Shown here piece after piece: positions 33,135 through 43,200 of a DNA stretch of 64,000 bases. The first letter of the stretch is position 1, and every line of letters begins with the position of its first letter. Source of the stretch: a virus; the IMG/VR virus record IMGVR_UViG_3300027754_003437, positions 84,929 through 148,928 of that record. One strand, written 5' to 3'. A model generated the notes under the pieces. That model saw nothing but the letters and a program-made list of their open reading frames with translations, was not told where the DNA came from and made no database searches. Position numbers and translations under genes: made by a program.

Positions 33135-35000
33135 TTATTCGTTGGCGCCGCGCCCTTCAATCTTGAGACTCAATGCATACAATCTTTGTTTTTGTTGAGT
33201 TGATAATGCCAATGTGGCTTGAACTTTTGCGGCAATGGCATCAACTGAGAATTCTGTACTTTTTATTGTGGCCTGTTCACTGGCGGGCAGAGTAGCGAAC
33301 GAGTCAACTATTGCTGTAACTAAAGGAAGACCATTGATGTTGTAGTAGTTTCGGATGGCATCACGTTCAGAGTTGAGCGCATCATACTGCGCCTGTGTGA
33401 TGGTCTGTTGATTCTCCAAGGCTGCAAATTTTGAATCCAGCGCGGCCAACTTTTGTCCAGTGGGATTGAGGTAATTGTTGAAATATGCTGTGGCTCGATC
33501 TATGTATTCTTGTGCTGTGCCTGTACTGGCCTTGGCTGTGTAACTAGGCACAGGGATTTTTGGATCACCTACTACTCTGGTGCTGGCAGCATCCAGTGTG
33601 GCTCGATTCACTGTGTCTATCTTGGGCACAGGAATATCTTGTTGTTTGAATGCTGTGGGTATCTTGGTGTTAACCAAGTTTACTGCGAACGCACTGTCGC
33701 GCACAGAACTTGAAAAGGCTGCTTGTATTGAGCCTGTGGCATCGCCTGGAATAGGTAAACCTTTTGCAAATGCTTCTGCGTTGGGTAGACTTTTGGCGGC
33801 ATTCAGTGCCATGCCGGCAATGCCCTGACTGGATAAGTTTTGCACAGGCACCCCTACTGCACCCAGTCCTGCCACACCTTTGGTCATAAGGTCTTGCTGT
33901 ATTTGACTTTGTTTGCCGGCATTGCCTAACAAATCACCCACACCTTTGATGCCATCTTTCCCGGTCCAGGCTGCCGGACTCTTGACCACATTGGCAAATA
34001 AACTAGCACCCTTGGCTGCCAAGGCTGCCACGCCAGGTTTGACATAGCCTGCGGTCTCTAGCTGTTTTAGGTCAAATCCAAATGATCCAAGTCCCTTACT
34101 GTTGCTGACAGCATCAGCGGCCTGTCCCACTAGATTCTTTGCCTGTGCCAACACACCATTTACTTCTGGTATGCTCATGGGACCAATGCCACTCACAGCA
34201 CCGGCACCAGTGATACTGCTGGCCACTTTTGTGAAGTCAGCAGTGTTGATAGGGTTAGTTACAGGAAAGCCAGTTATGGTTTTGTTTATAGTTTGAATAG
34301 AGGAAACCGCTGTGGATCCTTGTATCACTGCCGCACTTACCAAAGGGTTGCCTGCTCCTGCGGCACCGGGTATCTTTGATAATGCACCGGATATGGCCGA
34401 GACCGCGGGACCTACTGCGGCAGTTAATCCTGCGGCAATGCCTGCTAGTGATCCTCCGAGTGCTCCGCCTGCACCACCAAGAGAGGTACTAATAGATCCT
34501 AATGGTACAGTGCTTCCCACACTGCCAAGTGCACCAGCCAGGCTGCCTTGTGCTTGTTGCAGGGCGGATTGGGCACTTGCAAGGCCGTCGGCTGCTTGTG
34601 AAGCCGCAGATAAACTTTCGCCTGGTTTGAATCCTGTTAGACTTCCGGTGTCTGCTTGTTTTTTGAAGATTGCAAATGCCTGTTCTCGAGTGAGCCCCGG
34701 GGGTCCTTTGAGCGAGAACGTGGACGATGTACCTTGAGCAGTTGTTTGAGTTAGATTTGAGGATGCCGGTGCCTGTGTTCCAGAAGTGTCTTCAGGTGGT
34801 CTTGGGTATCCAAGGCTTGTGAGGCTGGGTAACCCTCGACGCAGACGTTCAGCATTGGTTCTATCCCAAATTATATAATCGTTACCTGTATATGTCAAGT
34901 CTGAATCGGCAGTGCGAGAAAAAAGGTTGGTATTGATACCTGCACCAAGAGCGGTTGCAGAACTATTGAGTTGATTGAGATCAAATGTAAATTCAGCCAT
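33135..35000 (-). CDS. Structural protein between gp5 and gp25 (621 aa), function unknown
   Basis: Residues 1-120 contain an ordered-looking N-terminus with YIIWDRTNAERLRRGLPSL and GLTREQAFAIFKKQADTGSL. Residues 130-330 are very rich in Gly, Ala and Ser (low-complexity, possibly hydrophobic helices such as AGGALGGSLAGIAAGLTAA). The C-terminus is helical and charged (YIDRATAYFNNYLNPTGQKL, then IKSTEFSVDAIAAKVQATLA). No enzyme motif is visible. It is sandwiched without gaps between baseplate genes, so it is most likely a baseplate hub or assembly protein; the Ala/Gly-rich segment would suit a membrane-contacting or disordered linker. Confidence 0.6.
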   Translation of the reverse strand: MAEFTFDLNQLNSSATALGAGINTNLFSRTADSDLTYTGNDYIIWDRTNAERLRRGLPSLTSLGYPRPPEDTSGTQAPASSNLTQTTAQGTSSTFSLKGPPGLTREQAFAIFKKQADTGSLTGFKPGESLSAASQAADGLASAQSALQQAQGSLAGALGSVGSTVPLGSISTSLGGAGGALGGSLAGIAAGLTAAVGPAVSAISGALSKIPGAAGAGNPLVSAAVIQGSTAVSSIQTINKTITGFPVTNPINTADFTKVASSITGAGAVSGIGPMSIPEVNGVLAQAKNLVGQAADAVSNSKGLGSFGFDLKQLETAGYVKPGVAALAAKGASLFANVVKSPAAWTGKDGIKGVGDLLGNAGKQSQIQQDLMTKGVAGLGAVGVPVQNLSSQGIAGMALNAAKSLPNAEAFAKGLPIPGDATGSIQAAFSSSVRDSAFAVNLVNTKIPTAFKQQDIPVPKIDTVNRATLDAASTRVVGDPKIPVPSYTAKASTGTAQEYIDRATAYFNNYLNPTGQKLAALDSKFAALENQQTITQAQYDALNSERDAIRNYYNINGLPLVTAIVDSFATLPASEQATIKSTEFSVDAIAAKVQATLALSTQQKQRLYALSLKIEGRGANE

Positions 35001-35001
35001 G

Positions 35002-36525
35002 TTATTGCGCCTGTATTTCTATACCAGGAGGTACTGGTACTGCGCCTGGTGGCGGTGAGGGTTTACCCTCTTCAAATGCAATTTCAACATCCACACCTTT
35101 GTTATGATAAGGATAAGGTTCGTGCGTAGGCGCACGGCTCACGGTGCTCTCAAGTCCTTCAGGTTTGACTATCCAACCCTTGCTGGTATCCCATTCAGTA
35201 TCATCCAACAAGGTTGTGGTCAATGGTTGTGGATTAGAGACCGTGCCGGCGGCAGGACCGTTGAGATCAATACCACCTGCTTGTAAAGCCAGCGCAGATC
35301 CTGCACCCCAAGACCCTGATGTGCTGTTTAATGTAAGTGTGCCATCTGCTTTGACTCCAATGGTGCCTTTGCTATACAAAGTAATATCATCTTGTGCCTG
35401 CACACTCAAGAATGTATTTGTTTCTAACTGCATATCTTCCATGCTTTTCATTTTTAAATAACGACCAGCAAACATGTTGATGTCACGATCAGCATGCAGG
35501 TTTATATCACCCTTGGTACGAATGTTTACTGAGTTTGTGGCATACACATCCACTGTGCCTTCTACTCCAAATTCAATCCAAGTTTGTCCATTGGCATGAA
35601 CAATATAGAAAAAGTTTCCAGTATCACTCATGGTGATTTGATGGCCTTTTGAGGTGCGTAATCTCAGCAGGGCATTGTTGCCTTCGGTATCACCATCATC
35701 CATCACAAAGCTATGGCCGCCCACACGTCCAATGACTTTGGCATCACCTGGTTTGATTTCGCCGGCATTGAGTTTGGCATTGATATCGTTGGGTTTCATG
35801 CCGCCCTGATAAATGGCTGTGCCAGGGGTACTGATTCCAAACACAGCACTGGGGGTCTCTCGTTGACTGCTGGAGTTGATTGTGCCGCGTTCGTTGTCGG
35901 TTATAAGACCTTGTTGAAGCAATGCTTGAGCCACAACACTTTGCACAGGTTTTATGCCGTCAAAAAATCTTGGATTGTTAAACAGTTCATCGTTGTTGAT
36001 GTTGATTTCTGCCACAGGCAAACGTGAAGCATTGGCAAAATATGATTCTTGATTTTGATTCTGTACTTCTGCTTGTGATTTAGCCACTGAGCCAATGGCC
36101 GGAACCATGCGCCCTGTGCCTTGTTCAGGAGCAACGCCAATGTAATAACCTTGGCTGCGGTCACCATTTACAAAAATGCAAATTACAGTGACTCCCACAT
36201 CTGGCGGAGTAAACCACATGCCATAACTGTTGGGGGTGCCAGGGTAACCACCATTGTCCTGGGTTTGACCATTGGTGGCAGTTGTTGGCGTGTTGCCATA
36301 AAAAGGCGGCATATAACTCACTGTGGTCCACTTGGCATCGTTTTTCATGCCGTCTTCCCCGCCGTCTGCAAATGCTTCAATGTACACCTGTAGTCGGCCG
36401 CTACGAGTCGGGTCTACGGCGCTCATGACCACACCAGTAAATGGACCAAACTCCGAAGGTACACCTCCGCGGTCTAGTTTATAGTTACCAGGACGGCCTT
36501 TGCTACGCTGTACATTATCTACCAT
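35002..36525 (-). CDS. 5: Baseplate spike protein gp5 (507 aa), no lysozyme domain seen
   Basis: gp5 forms the central spike of the T4 baseplate. An OB-fold-like N-terminus is seen as FGPFTGVVMSAVDPTRSGRL (residues 26-45). The C-terminal part (about 320-400) has the short repeats of a triple beta-helix, such as VNIRTKGDINLHADRDINMF and LQAGGIDL, as in gp5 and VgrG proteins. T4 gp5 (575 aa) carries a T4-lysozyme domain between these two parts; I see no lysozyme-like segment here. A QITMSDTGNFFYIVHANGQT segment precedes the helix. It follows the 1145-aa hub-like gene with a 9-base gap. Confidence 0.83.
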   Translation of the reverse strand: MVDNVQRSKGRPGNYKLDRGGVPSEFGPFTGVVMSAVDPTRSGRLQVYIEAFADGGEDGMKNDAKWTTVSYMPPFYGNTPTTATNGQTQDNGGYPGTPNSYGMWFTPPDVGVTVICIFVNGDRSQGYYIGVAPEQGTGRMVPAIGSVAKSQAEVQNQNQESYFANASRLPVAEININNDELFNNPRFFDGIKPVQSVVAQALLQQGLITDNERGTINSSSQRETPSAVFGISTPGTAIYQGGMKPNDINAKLNAGEIKPGDAKVIGRVGGHSFVMDDGDTEGNNALLRLRTSKGHQITMSDTGNFFYIVHANGQTWIEFGVEGTVDVYATNSVNIRTKGDINLHADRDINMFAGRYLKMKSMEDMQLETNTFLSVQAQDDITLYSKGTIGVKADGTLTLNSTSGSWGAGSALALQAGGIDLNGPAAGTVSNPQPLTTTLLDDTEWDTSKGWIVKPEGLESTVSRAPTHEPYPYHNKGVDVEIAFEEGKPSPPPGAVPVPPGIEIQAQ

Positions 36526-36534
36526 GTGTGTCCT

Positions 36535-39500
36535 TTAATCATCAGTTTTGTTTATTGGATTTATAGCGGGATTAGTGGTGCTAGTCGGTCCGACTGGTGA
36601 TTGACTACCGCGTCCTTGATTGCCACGGGCGGCAGCGGCCGCATTAGCCCTTGCTATTACACCAGTTAGTTTAGGTGGTCCACTATTGGTTGTCTCAGTT
36701 GACGCAATAGTTCCGCCGGTACCGTCTGTGGGCGGTCTTGGTGCCCCTGCTGGCAATACCCGACTGCCGTTGTTAACACTTTGTTGAGAACCATTATTAT
36801 TATCCCAACCACTTGCTCCGTTTGAATCAAACGGGGGCAGTTTACCTTGCGTACTTGCGACTGCCGCCTGTTTATCCCAACTATTTCCCCCGGTTCCCGA
36901 ATCAAAAGCGCCAAAGTTGCCGGTGCGTAATGACGCTTGTTTGTCCCAACTATTTCCCCCGGTTCCTGAATCAAAAGCACCAAAGTTGGTATTTGCATTG
37001 TTACGACCACCGGTGCCGGCACGCTTGGTATCTGGGCTGGCATTGGCTGTGGATGCCGCTGCCGCAGGATTGGCAGAGTTCTTGCCAGACGGTATTGGAA
37101 ACATATACAACGTTCCTTCCAGTGCTTGTTCAAAACTGCCGCCCTTGAATTCACTTGTAACCTTGGTGGCAATGTACACACGACTCTGCAGAGGCTTTTT
37201 GTCAGGGCCAGTTCGTTTTGCATAAGGATCTGCCAGGCCAGTACTGAGATCATAATCTTCTGGACGTTGCCATAACATTTCAAACATGATGTCTTGACTG
37301 TCAAAACTTATGGATCCGTCTGCTTCAAATCCTGTTCTGGCCGCAGGGTATACTGTGCTGGCAGTGACCGGTCTGAATTGACTGCCTTGCATGATCCAAG
37401 CAGGATCTCCAATAATTCGTACCTTGGCGGCAGCAAGGTCACTGGGACTGTACAATAGATCAGCGGCATTGGCATTGGGTTCAAGTTCTTTGCCTTCGGC
37501 ACCAAAACTACTTTCTCCGCTTCTTGGACTATAAACATACTTCACTAGGTCTGCCATACTACTGGTAAATCTTTTGCCCTGTTGATTTCTCATGCTTGTG
37601 CCAGGGCCGTTGCCACTCAACGTGGCTGTAAACATTGTGTTGAGTGTTTCTTGATAATCTTTGACCGCGGTATTTTGTCCAGTGAACCAGAAAGGATAAC
37701 TTTTGTGTATGCCGGAAAATTTGGTAGCGGGAAAGTATTGACTGTTGAGATTTTTTACTAGAAACGGGCTCACAGTATATTTAATTTTGTAAGCATAGTC
37801 ATTTCGATTGCTGTCAAAGTCCTTGCGTTCACAACTCATGCTGATGGTAAACCAGGTGACATTTCTAGTTGTTTGTTGATTGAGTGTTTGTTCACCGTCA
37901 GCGTCTACTACCACTAGTTTTTGTTTGCCAATATAACTTGAATTTCTAATAACCAGTTCAATCACTTGCAAGATTTGTTGACCGGCTGTGATACTGAAAT
38001 TACGATTTTCATAATCAACTGAAATGGTGTTTTGATTTAATGCTTTTGTATCTGTAGTTGGTGGCTTTGCATTTGGTGTTCGTCTATGATCTTTTTTGAC
38101 ATTGGGAAGTTGTATTTTGGCGGCACTGATGTCAGCGGCGCTGGCCAGGCCTGGTATGCCAACAAATTCAATTGAGTATTCATCGGCTATCAAATAGTTT
38201 CCAGATTCAACTTGTTCTTTTTGAAAGTCATTCATGGCAGCCATCAAGCCCTCGGTGATTGTTTTCTTGGGACTGGGTGCCGCAGTAGCAGTAGGCGGAG
38301 GTTTGTATGAGGAACCGCTGCCGGGTGCGGCCTGAGCCGCTCTCAATCGATCTTGGTCTGTTTGTGCTTGATTATCCCAACCGCTTCCTGACCCGGTATC
38401 AAAGGGAATATTAAAACTGGTAGATTTGCCTGGATCAGCATTGGGTGCTGTGCCTGTTGAGTACTTGGCATTTCCTCCCAGCAATCCTCCCACAGTGCTA
38501 TCCACCAGTTGCACATCATATGGTATGGTTCCGCGACTGGAGCCGCCGCCAATGTTTTGCCCAATAGGAGCGGCTTCAAATTCATATGCGACTGTTTTTG
38601 TGCCAATGGTCCAGTTGACCTTGGCAATTATGAAAGGTATAAATTTTTCTACCACAGCCGCAGGGTCGCTAGTGTTCACAGGAGAATCTAGGCCGCCTTT
38701 GATAGGGTATACAATATTGCCACTTTCGTCGTAGCCGTAAAAACGCAGGACCATGAGATATGTTGCGGCAGTGTAGTTTATCTTGCCAGTGCTTTCTTTA
38801 GGTTCAAAGTTGGCCACCGCTTCGTACAAGCGATCCAACAGTGTGATGCCTTGAGGTTCCACAACTGTGAATTTGAGAGTACTGGCAAGATGTGCGGCAC
38901 CTGTGCCTTTGCCCATGCACTGAGTTTCTAATGTAACTGAGTCAATAAAAAAATCGTTTGTGAAGAATGGACTACGATTGGCTGATGGGTATGCAGGTGC
39001 GGCAGTTCCATAAAACCCGCCTTCTTGTGCATCAGCATCGCCGCCACTGCTGCCTGTGGGGAATGGAGGTCTAATGACACCGTCACTGACTCCTGCACCG
39101 CCCGATTGAAACAGCAAGTTGTATCCATCAATTTTTTTATCTTTGCTGTTCATCAATTTTGAATACTGAGCCTTGTTCATCAAATATACCGATGCTGACC
39201 AAGCATAATTGTTGTAGCGATCTAGAATATTAGGCTGTGGCGTAACCTGTATGGGATCGGCCTGGGCCGCATTTAGATTGGTTTGCTTGGTATTAGTACT
39301 GTTGTTTGCGGCATCATCTCTAGTGGGTGTGCCTGGTTCTGTGGTCAAATCAACGCCACCAGGTATGCCACCGGGATCATACAACTCACCTGTTTCAGGA
39401 TTTTTTCTAAGATTAGATAGTGTGCCATCTTCGGCTCTGACGTTGATGCCTTGTGTGTATGGACCTGTGGCCTGTGTTTGTTCCGTGGTTCTTGTTGGTG

Positions 39501-39972
39501 CATCAGTGCCGGTGGTACCACCAGTGTCAGATGTGACTGGAACATCAGCATTGGTTGGAGTGGTGGTAGCGGGTGGAGCAACTATGCGACCGCCTGCTTT
39601 GACTTGGGCAGCCGCTGGTTTAGTAGGACCTTGAGGACCATCTTCGCTGGCAGATTGACTGGCAGTAGCAGGCGGTGGCGGTTGCGTTGGAGATGCGTTT
39701 GCTTGTTGCGCTTCAGCTCCTTCAATTTGCCGGCGTAGTACGGCCGCTTCGTCTTGATATTGAGTTTGCAAAGATGCAATTTGGGTATTAATTGCATCTT
39801 CCTGGGCTCGTAAAACTGCCGCACCTTCTCTATCTCCGCCAGCAAACAACCTTCGTCGTTGTTCTTGTATGCTGTCTTGTTCTCGTGCTAGTGCCGCCAC
39901 CTTGTCAAGGTTAGCGTCTATCAAACGTTCTAAGTTAGATAATCTAGCCTGTAGTTCTGCCACGGTAGCCAT
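36535..39972 (-). CDS. Baseplate hub-like structural protein (1145 aa)
   Basis: The first 110 residues are predicted coiled coil (heptad-like LQARLSNLERLIDANLDKVA, then AVLRRQIEGAEAQ), followed by a Pro/Thr/Gly-rich linker to about 245. The ordered part, about 250-1000, has SPFFTNDFFIDSVTLETQCM, then VEKFIPFIIAKVNWTIGTKT, and near 995 RVYIATKVTSEFKGGSFEQA. The tail has FD(S/T)G(T/S)G..W motifs and ends in a Gly/Asn-rich stretch. Position immediately before gp5 suggests the gp27-like hub that carries the spike, but I cannot show homology to gp27. A structural protein of the baseplate is safe; the hub role is inferred. Confidence 0.6.
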   Translation of the reverse strand: MATVAELQARLSNLERLIDANLDKVAALAREQDSIQEQRRRLFAGGDREGAAVLRAQEDAINTQIASLQTQYQDEAAVLRRQIEGAEAQQANASPTQPPPPATASQSASEDGPQGPTKPAAAQVKAGGRIVAPPATTTPTNADVPVTSDTGGTTGTDAPTRTTEQTQATGPYTQGINVRAEDGTLSNLRKNPETGELYDPGGIPGGVDLTTEPGTPTRDDAANNSTNTKQTNLNAAQADPIQVTPQPNILDRYNNYAWSASVYLMNKAQYSKLMNSKDKKIDGYNLLFQSGGAGVSDGVIRPPFPTGSSGGDADAQEGGFYGTAAPAYPSANRSPFFTNDFFIDSVTLETQCMGKGTGAAHLASTLKFTVVEPQGITLLDRLYEAVANFEPKESTGKINYTAATYLMVLRFYGYDESGNIVYPIKGGLDSPVNTSDPAAVVEKFIPFIIAKVNWTIGTKTVAYEFEAAPIGQNIGGGSSRGTIPYDVQLVDSTVGGLLGGNAKYSTGTAPNADPGKSTSFNIPFDTGSGSGWDNQAQTDQDRLRAAQAAPGSGSSYKPPPTATAAPSPKKTITEGLMAAMNDFQKEQVESGNYLIADEYSIEFVGIPGLASAADISAAKIQLPNVKKDHRRTPNAKPPTTDTKALNQNTISVDYENRNFSITAGQQILQVIELVIRNSSYIGKQKLVVVDADGEQTLNQQTTRNVTWFTISMSCERKDFDSNRNDYAYKIKYTVSPFLVKNLNSQYFPATKFSGIHKSYPFWFTGQNTAVKDYQETLNTMFTATLSGNGPGTSMRNQQGKRFTSSMADLVKYVYSPRSGESSFGAEGKELEPNANAADLLYSPSDLAAAKVRIIGDPAWIMQGSQFRPVTASTVYPAARTGFEADGSISFDSQDIMFEMLWQRPEDYDLSTGLADPYAKRTGPDKKPLQSRVYIATKVTSEFKGGSFEQALEGTLYMFPIPSGKNSANPAAAASTANASPDTKRAGTGGRNNANTNFGAFDSGTGGNSWDKQASLRTGNFGAFDSGTGGNSWDKQAAVASTQGKLPPFDSNGASGWDNNNGSQQSVNNGSRVLPAGAPRPPTDGTGGTIASTETTNSGPPKLTGVIARANAAAAARGNQGRGSQSPVGPTSTTNPAINPINKTDD
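36866..36990 (-). repeat. Tandem 69-bp repeat encoding FGAFDSGTGGNSWDKQA
   Basis: Two nearly identical copies with a 69-base period encode a 23-residue unit containing FGAFDSGTGGNSWDKQA. Two more distant copies, PPFDSNGASGWDNNN just downstream and IPFDTGSGSGWDNQAQ near residue 525, show the shared core FD.G..G..WD, which looks like a binding motif. Confidence 0.75.
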
Positions 39973-39975
39973 AGG

Positions 39976-40275
39976 TTAGAATCCCAAGGCTGTTTTCAGC
40001 GTGGTAATTTTTGGCAAGTAGATCAATGTACCAACAGCAAAGTCCATGGGTGGTGCTTGCAAGGTGTTGGGGTTGCGTTGATAGAACACCCACCATAGAC
40101 CAGCGTTGCCATACAAGTCAAATGCCAGCAGGTCTGGTCTATACTGATAGGTGGTGTTGATAGTAAATGTCAGGTCGTCATTTTCCTTGGGTATGGGTCT
40201 ATTGACCATGGTTTCAAGAAAGAACTGACTGTAGCCAGTTTGATAGTAAGGACTGGTTGCGTCGTATTGTGCCAT
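39976..40275 (-). CDS. 53: Baseplate wedge protein gp53 (99 aa)
   Basis: The protein contains YRPDLLAFDLYGNAGLWWVF followed by QRNPNTLQAPPMDFAVGTLI, the GP53 family signature in which a LysM-like segment binds the baseplate wedge. The length is about half that of T4 gp53 (196 aa) and fits short versions in marine T4-like phages. It is in the expected neighbourhood, next to gp5. It starts by a one-base overlap with the end of the 1064-aa gene. Confidence 0.82.
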   Translation of the reverse strand: MAQYDATSPYYQTGYSQFFLETMVNRPIPKENDDLTFTINTTYQYRPDLLAFDLYGNAGLWWVFYQRNPNTLQAPPMDFAVGTLIYLPKITTLKTALGF

Positions 40276-43200
40276 TACCAGAACCCTCCTTTGAGTAGGT
40301 CACCGTTGGCAAAGCCTGCTAGGCTGAACTGTTTGCTGATTTGAGCACGAGTTTGTGCAGGTATTAGTGTGATATCAATTTCCATTTTGGTTGGTACATA
40401 ACTGGATGGCACAAGATTTTGAACACTGCCTGCTACTGAGTTAGGGGACGGGGGTGGCGCCTGTGCACCTTTTGTCAACAAGGCATTGGCCAATCTAGTC
40501 AACCCAGATAGTGATCCACCGGCTGGTAAACTGGCCCCAGATGGGTTGTAGCGATTGTTCAAATTCAGACCAAAGTTGTTGGGATTGGTTGTTCTTATGT
40601 AGTCCACGTCGTTGGGCAAGGTGTAATTAAACGAACTGATCACCACCGGATGATCAGAGAATTGATAGCCTCCAAATCCATTTAACAAACATATAGGAGG
40701 AGGTGTACCACGTTCAGGGTCTTGGCCGTAGAACATTTTGGTTGCTGATCTAAAGAAATGTATCACTGCCAGCAAGTAGTTGGCTTCTGTAGTGTTCTGT
40801 GCTGTGAACGTGCCACGAATTTGTATGTCTCCCACTCTTGAGTTCTTGTAGAACAGTCCACGATAGTTTGAATGCACTAGATCATACTGTTCATAGTTGG
40901 CTGAATAAGTTGTGGTAATGTTTGGTGTGTAAGGAAATATCACGCCATCTGTACCCGAGCCGGCCTTGAGAGGTGCTAGTATACCTGGATCATTGGCATT
41001 GTACAAGTACTGTGCTTTTGGGCCAAGACTAAGTCTCACACGCCAGTCGGTGTTGCCTGGTTGTTTGTAACGTGCTTGAATTGTGGACTGTTGTTTGGCT
41101 CGTCGCACTATTGCGGCAGATTGTGCCGCTTCTTCAGACACAGCATCGTTGGCACCTTGAAAAAGATTTTGCGACGCAATTTGTTCAGCATCACTGGTAT
41201 AACCAGTTGACAACGGATCAACTGCGTCTGGTGGATAACTTGTGGGTTGTACCGCCTCAATAGGCATGCCAAATTGATCAACTGGATTGCCACTACTGTC
41301 AACAAAGCCGCCCGAACCTTCTGGATCTGGCTTTACATCAAACCCTTCTCCGCCGGTGCCTGGATCAACCAGTGCAGCCGATTGGGTTAGATTATCACCG
41401 GTGGGTATTAATGATCCATTGGCATCAACAGGCTGACCATCTCCGTTGACAAATCCACCAAAGCCATCGGGAAATACATTGCCAAATCCTTCACCACTAT
41501 TGTTTACATCGACTAGTGCGGCTGATTCAGTAACATTATCACCAGTGGGTATCAATGATCCATTGGCATCAACGGGTTGACCATCTCCGTTGACAAATCC
41601 ACCAAAGCCATCGGGAAATACATTGCCAAATCCTTCACCACTATTGTTTACATCGACTGGTGGAGGAAATTCAACAAAATTTTCTGATGCCAACTGATCT
41701 CTTTGATCTTGCTGAAACGCTTCTTGTACTGCAAGTTCATTGTCGGTCAGTGGATCAACATCTAAATTAGTATCAGCAGGTTGTTGGTTGGCTAAATTTT
41801 GTTCTGCTTCTAATCTTGAGGTTTCAAATGGATCCTCGTTGGTGTTAAAATCTTGTGCCTGGCCTACTGCAATTCTGTCTCGTGTGGCAATTTGTTCAGC
41901 GTCCGTGACAAAATCAGGCTGTAGGCCAGGATCCACTAGAGCTGCCACCTGGCCTGGACCTTGTCCGCTGTCAGGATTGCCGCCACCGGCTGCATATCCA
42001 TCAGCATTGGCTTCAATTACTAGTTCTTGTTCTGCTGTGTTGTCGTTGGCCAATCGAATATAATTTTCTTGACTGGCATTGTTGGCTTCTAGTTCTGCTC
42101 TACGTGCATCACTAATATTAGCATCTGCTAGTTCAGCATTGTTTTCAGCAATGATTTGTTCAGCGTTAGAGATGCCAACTTCGTTCCTGGCAATGGCTCC
42201 GTTTGCCGCATCAATATTCTTGAGATTGGTATTGTTTGTACCTGGGTACAGTGCCGCGGCATCTGCGGCTGTTTGTTGATCCTGTGCTGTGCGTTGGTCG
42301 GCAGTTAATGTTCCTGTGCCGTTGTAAAAAGCATCTGCTTGATCAGCATCGAGTGTGGTTCCGGAATAGGTTGTGGGTGGCACTCCTGCAATGGGCATGC
42401 CGACGGAATCAACTGGATCGCCTTGAGCATTCACAAAACCACCATTGCCGTCAGGCGTACCAAGTCCAAATCCTTCACCACCATTGTTTGTATCCACTGC
42501 GGTGTTGGACGTAGGAGGTCCAGTCACAGGTGCCACTAGAGCGGCTGTTCCTGAGCCAGTGGTTGCGGCTGTTGTTGACGCTGTGGGTTTTGCGCCAAAC
42601 AAACCGCCCACAGTAGCAGAGAAGTTGGTAAACAGTGAACTCAAACCCGATCCGCCGCCGGTACCGCCGCCTAGCAGTCCACCAAACAGTCCTTTGATTG
42701 TGCCCAGGGCATTATCTATACTGGGCAAGCCTGTGTTTAGATTACCGAACCCAAAGCCGCTGGTGGCAATGAGTGTGGAATCTGGCAGTTGTGGTATGCC
42801 TAGTCTGGCACGAATGTACGGATCTGTGGGATCTGCCCCGCCAAGATCTTGTAATTGCGTTGGTGTTAATCCATAGTATGGATTATTAACTGGACTAGAA
42901 TATGTTGTGGGTGGTACTCCTGCAATGGGCATGCCGTTTGAATCAACCGGATCGCCTTGTGCGTTGACAAAGCCACCGTTGCCATCAGATGTGCCTAGAC
43001 CAAATCCTTCGCCACCATTGTTTGTATCAACTGCGGCTTTTGATGTTGCTGGCCCAACGCCAGCATAGTATGGCTGACCGTTTTCTTGATTGATCTTAAA
43101 GCCAGGCATTAAATTGCCGTCATCGTCATACTGCGGGAATTGACTGGGATCACTTGCTGGTTGTACTGGAGTATCCTTTGTACTCGGACCTACTCCAGCA

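Noticed and set aside
34312-34737. 141-codon plus-strand frame rich in Ala and Pro
   Set aside because: It is the complement of the Gly/Ala-rich part of the 621-aa structural gene; low complexity explains the absence of stops.
36666-37304. 212-codon frame on the minus strand
   Set aside because: It overlaps the 1145-aa gene on the same strand in another frame; its composition reflects the repeat-rich Gly/Asn coding of the real gene, and it has no ribosome site or family pattern.
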